Below, one piece after another: positions 6,109 to 6,280 of a DNA stretch of 6,280 nucleotides; the first letter of the stretch is position 1, and each line of letters begins with the position of its first letter. The notes under the pieces are model-generated. The model saw only the letters and a list, made by a program, of their open reading frames with translations. It was not told the origin of the DNA and made no database searches. The position numbers were made by a program, and so were the translations under genes. The stretch is from Faecalibacterium sp. UBA1771. Lineage in GTDB: Bacteria > Bacillota > Clostridia > Oscillospirales > Ruminococcaceae. The stretch lies in contig DCGT01000032.1 in NCBI GenBank assembly GCA_002315315.1, forward strand, positions 1 to 6,280, given 5' to 3'.

Positions 6109-6149
6109 GACCTCGTATCTCGAAGACGCTATGTGTTCATATGATGAAA

Positions 6150-6278
6150 CTATTTCTTTTCAATTCTCTTCCTTCGCTGCTTTTCAAGTATTATAGCTCT
6201 GTTTTTCCAATAATACTGTTTGCTGCGTTCTCGCCTTTTTGCATAGTATGAATCGGCATATTCCTGATAATAAACCAT
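6150..6278 (-). CDS. short basic reading frame at the right edge, probably 3' end of a gene
   Basis: The minus-strand frame from 6278 reads 42 residues to a TAG at 6150-6152. It is rich in Tyr, Lys, Arg and Glu, with YYAKRRERSKQYYWKNR (11-27) and ILEKQRRKRIEKK (30-42). The pattern recalls the charged helical stretches, of YYxKNRxxILEKQR type, that flank HNH or GIY-YIG nuclease and similar phage-type DNA-binding domains, but no such domain is visible. Only two bases precede the ATG in the window and both fit an open frame, so the start may lie outside and this is likely a C terminus. The strongly basic tail suggests nucleic-acid contact. The function is unassigned. Confidence 0.42.
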   Translation of the reverse strand: MVYYQEYADSYYAKRRERSKQYYWKNRAIILEKQRRKRIEKK

Positions 6279-6280
6279 TT

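Larger units (their letters stand above)
5917..6123 (-). ncRNA. candidate structured RNA of unknown class
   Basis: On the minus strand this roughly 200-nt stretch contains several hairpins and ends in the terminator at 5917-5945. Hairpin A (5972-6011) has a 15-bp stem with a 3-nt and a 1-nt bulge around a 6-nt loop. Hairpin B is CCGC/GCGG (6036-6048). Hairpin C (6058-6110) has two competing pairings because one arm is duplicated. The 8-mer TACGAGGT occurs at the 5' side of both A and C (6004-6011 and 6110-6117). A weak promoter (TTGAAA 6158-6163, TATGAA 6136-6141, 16-bp spacer) could start it near 6123. I could not match it to tmRNA, RNase P, SRP RNA, T-box or common riboswitches by eye. It may instead be the 3' untranslated region of the upstream frame. 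Confidence 0.4.

Overview
The window reads as chromosomal DNA of an anaerobic, Gram-positive-type bacterium, most likely a Clostridia/Oscillospirales gut lineage. This is inferred from strong GGAG/AGGTG-type ribosome binding sites, near-consensus sigma-A promoters in A+T-rich spacers, U-tract terminators, mixed-GC codon use and a desulforedoxin-like cysteine motif. No 16S rRNA or other taxonomic marker settles the species.

Layout, left to right. (1) Positions 1-1570 hold two alanine tRNA genes on the minus strand: tRNA-Ala(GGC) at the left edge and tRNA-Ala(CGC) at 1495-1570. Both have the G3:U70 alanine identity pair and their own promoter. Between them lies a minus-strand EamA/DMT-type transporter (519-1388) built from two clearly homologous halves. 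An A+T-rich stretch at 134-518 contains no convincing gene, only a possible broken 5' end of a methyltransferase-like gene. (2) Positions 1642-2949 hold a plus-strand MFS efflux-type transporter with a near-consensus promoter. A perfect 9-bp inverted repeat abuts its -35 box, and a good terminator follows the gene. (3) Positions 3128-5305 hold tex on the minus strand, convergent with the transporter. It encodes a full-length 725-aa Tex RNA-binding accessory protein with YqgF-like, helix-hairpin-helix and S1 parts. (4) Divergent from tex is a plus-strand gene (5512-5841) for a 109-aa protein of unknown function whose C terminus carries a CxxC...CCGxxM cysteine cluster. Its extended -10 promoter has a cre-like sequence just upstream. 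(5) At 5842-6280 two terminators meet, one per strand. Upstream of the minus-strand one is about 200 nt with several strong hairpins and an alternative-pairing repeat, a candidate structured RNA. A short, very basic reading frame runs to the right edge.

The genes do not form one operon or an obvious pathway. They are independent units: two tRNAs, two transporters, one RNA-binding housekeeping factor and one small putative metal-binding protein. I found no CRISPR array, transposase, integrase or recognised defence system. The parts least explained by known families are the structured region at 5917-6123, the small cysteine protein and the operator-like repeat before the MFS gene.
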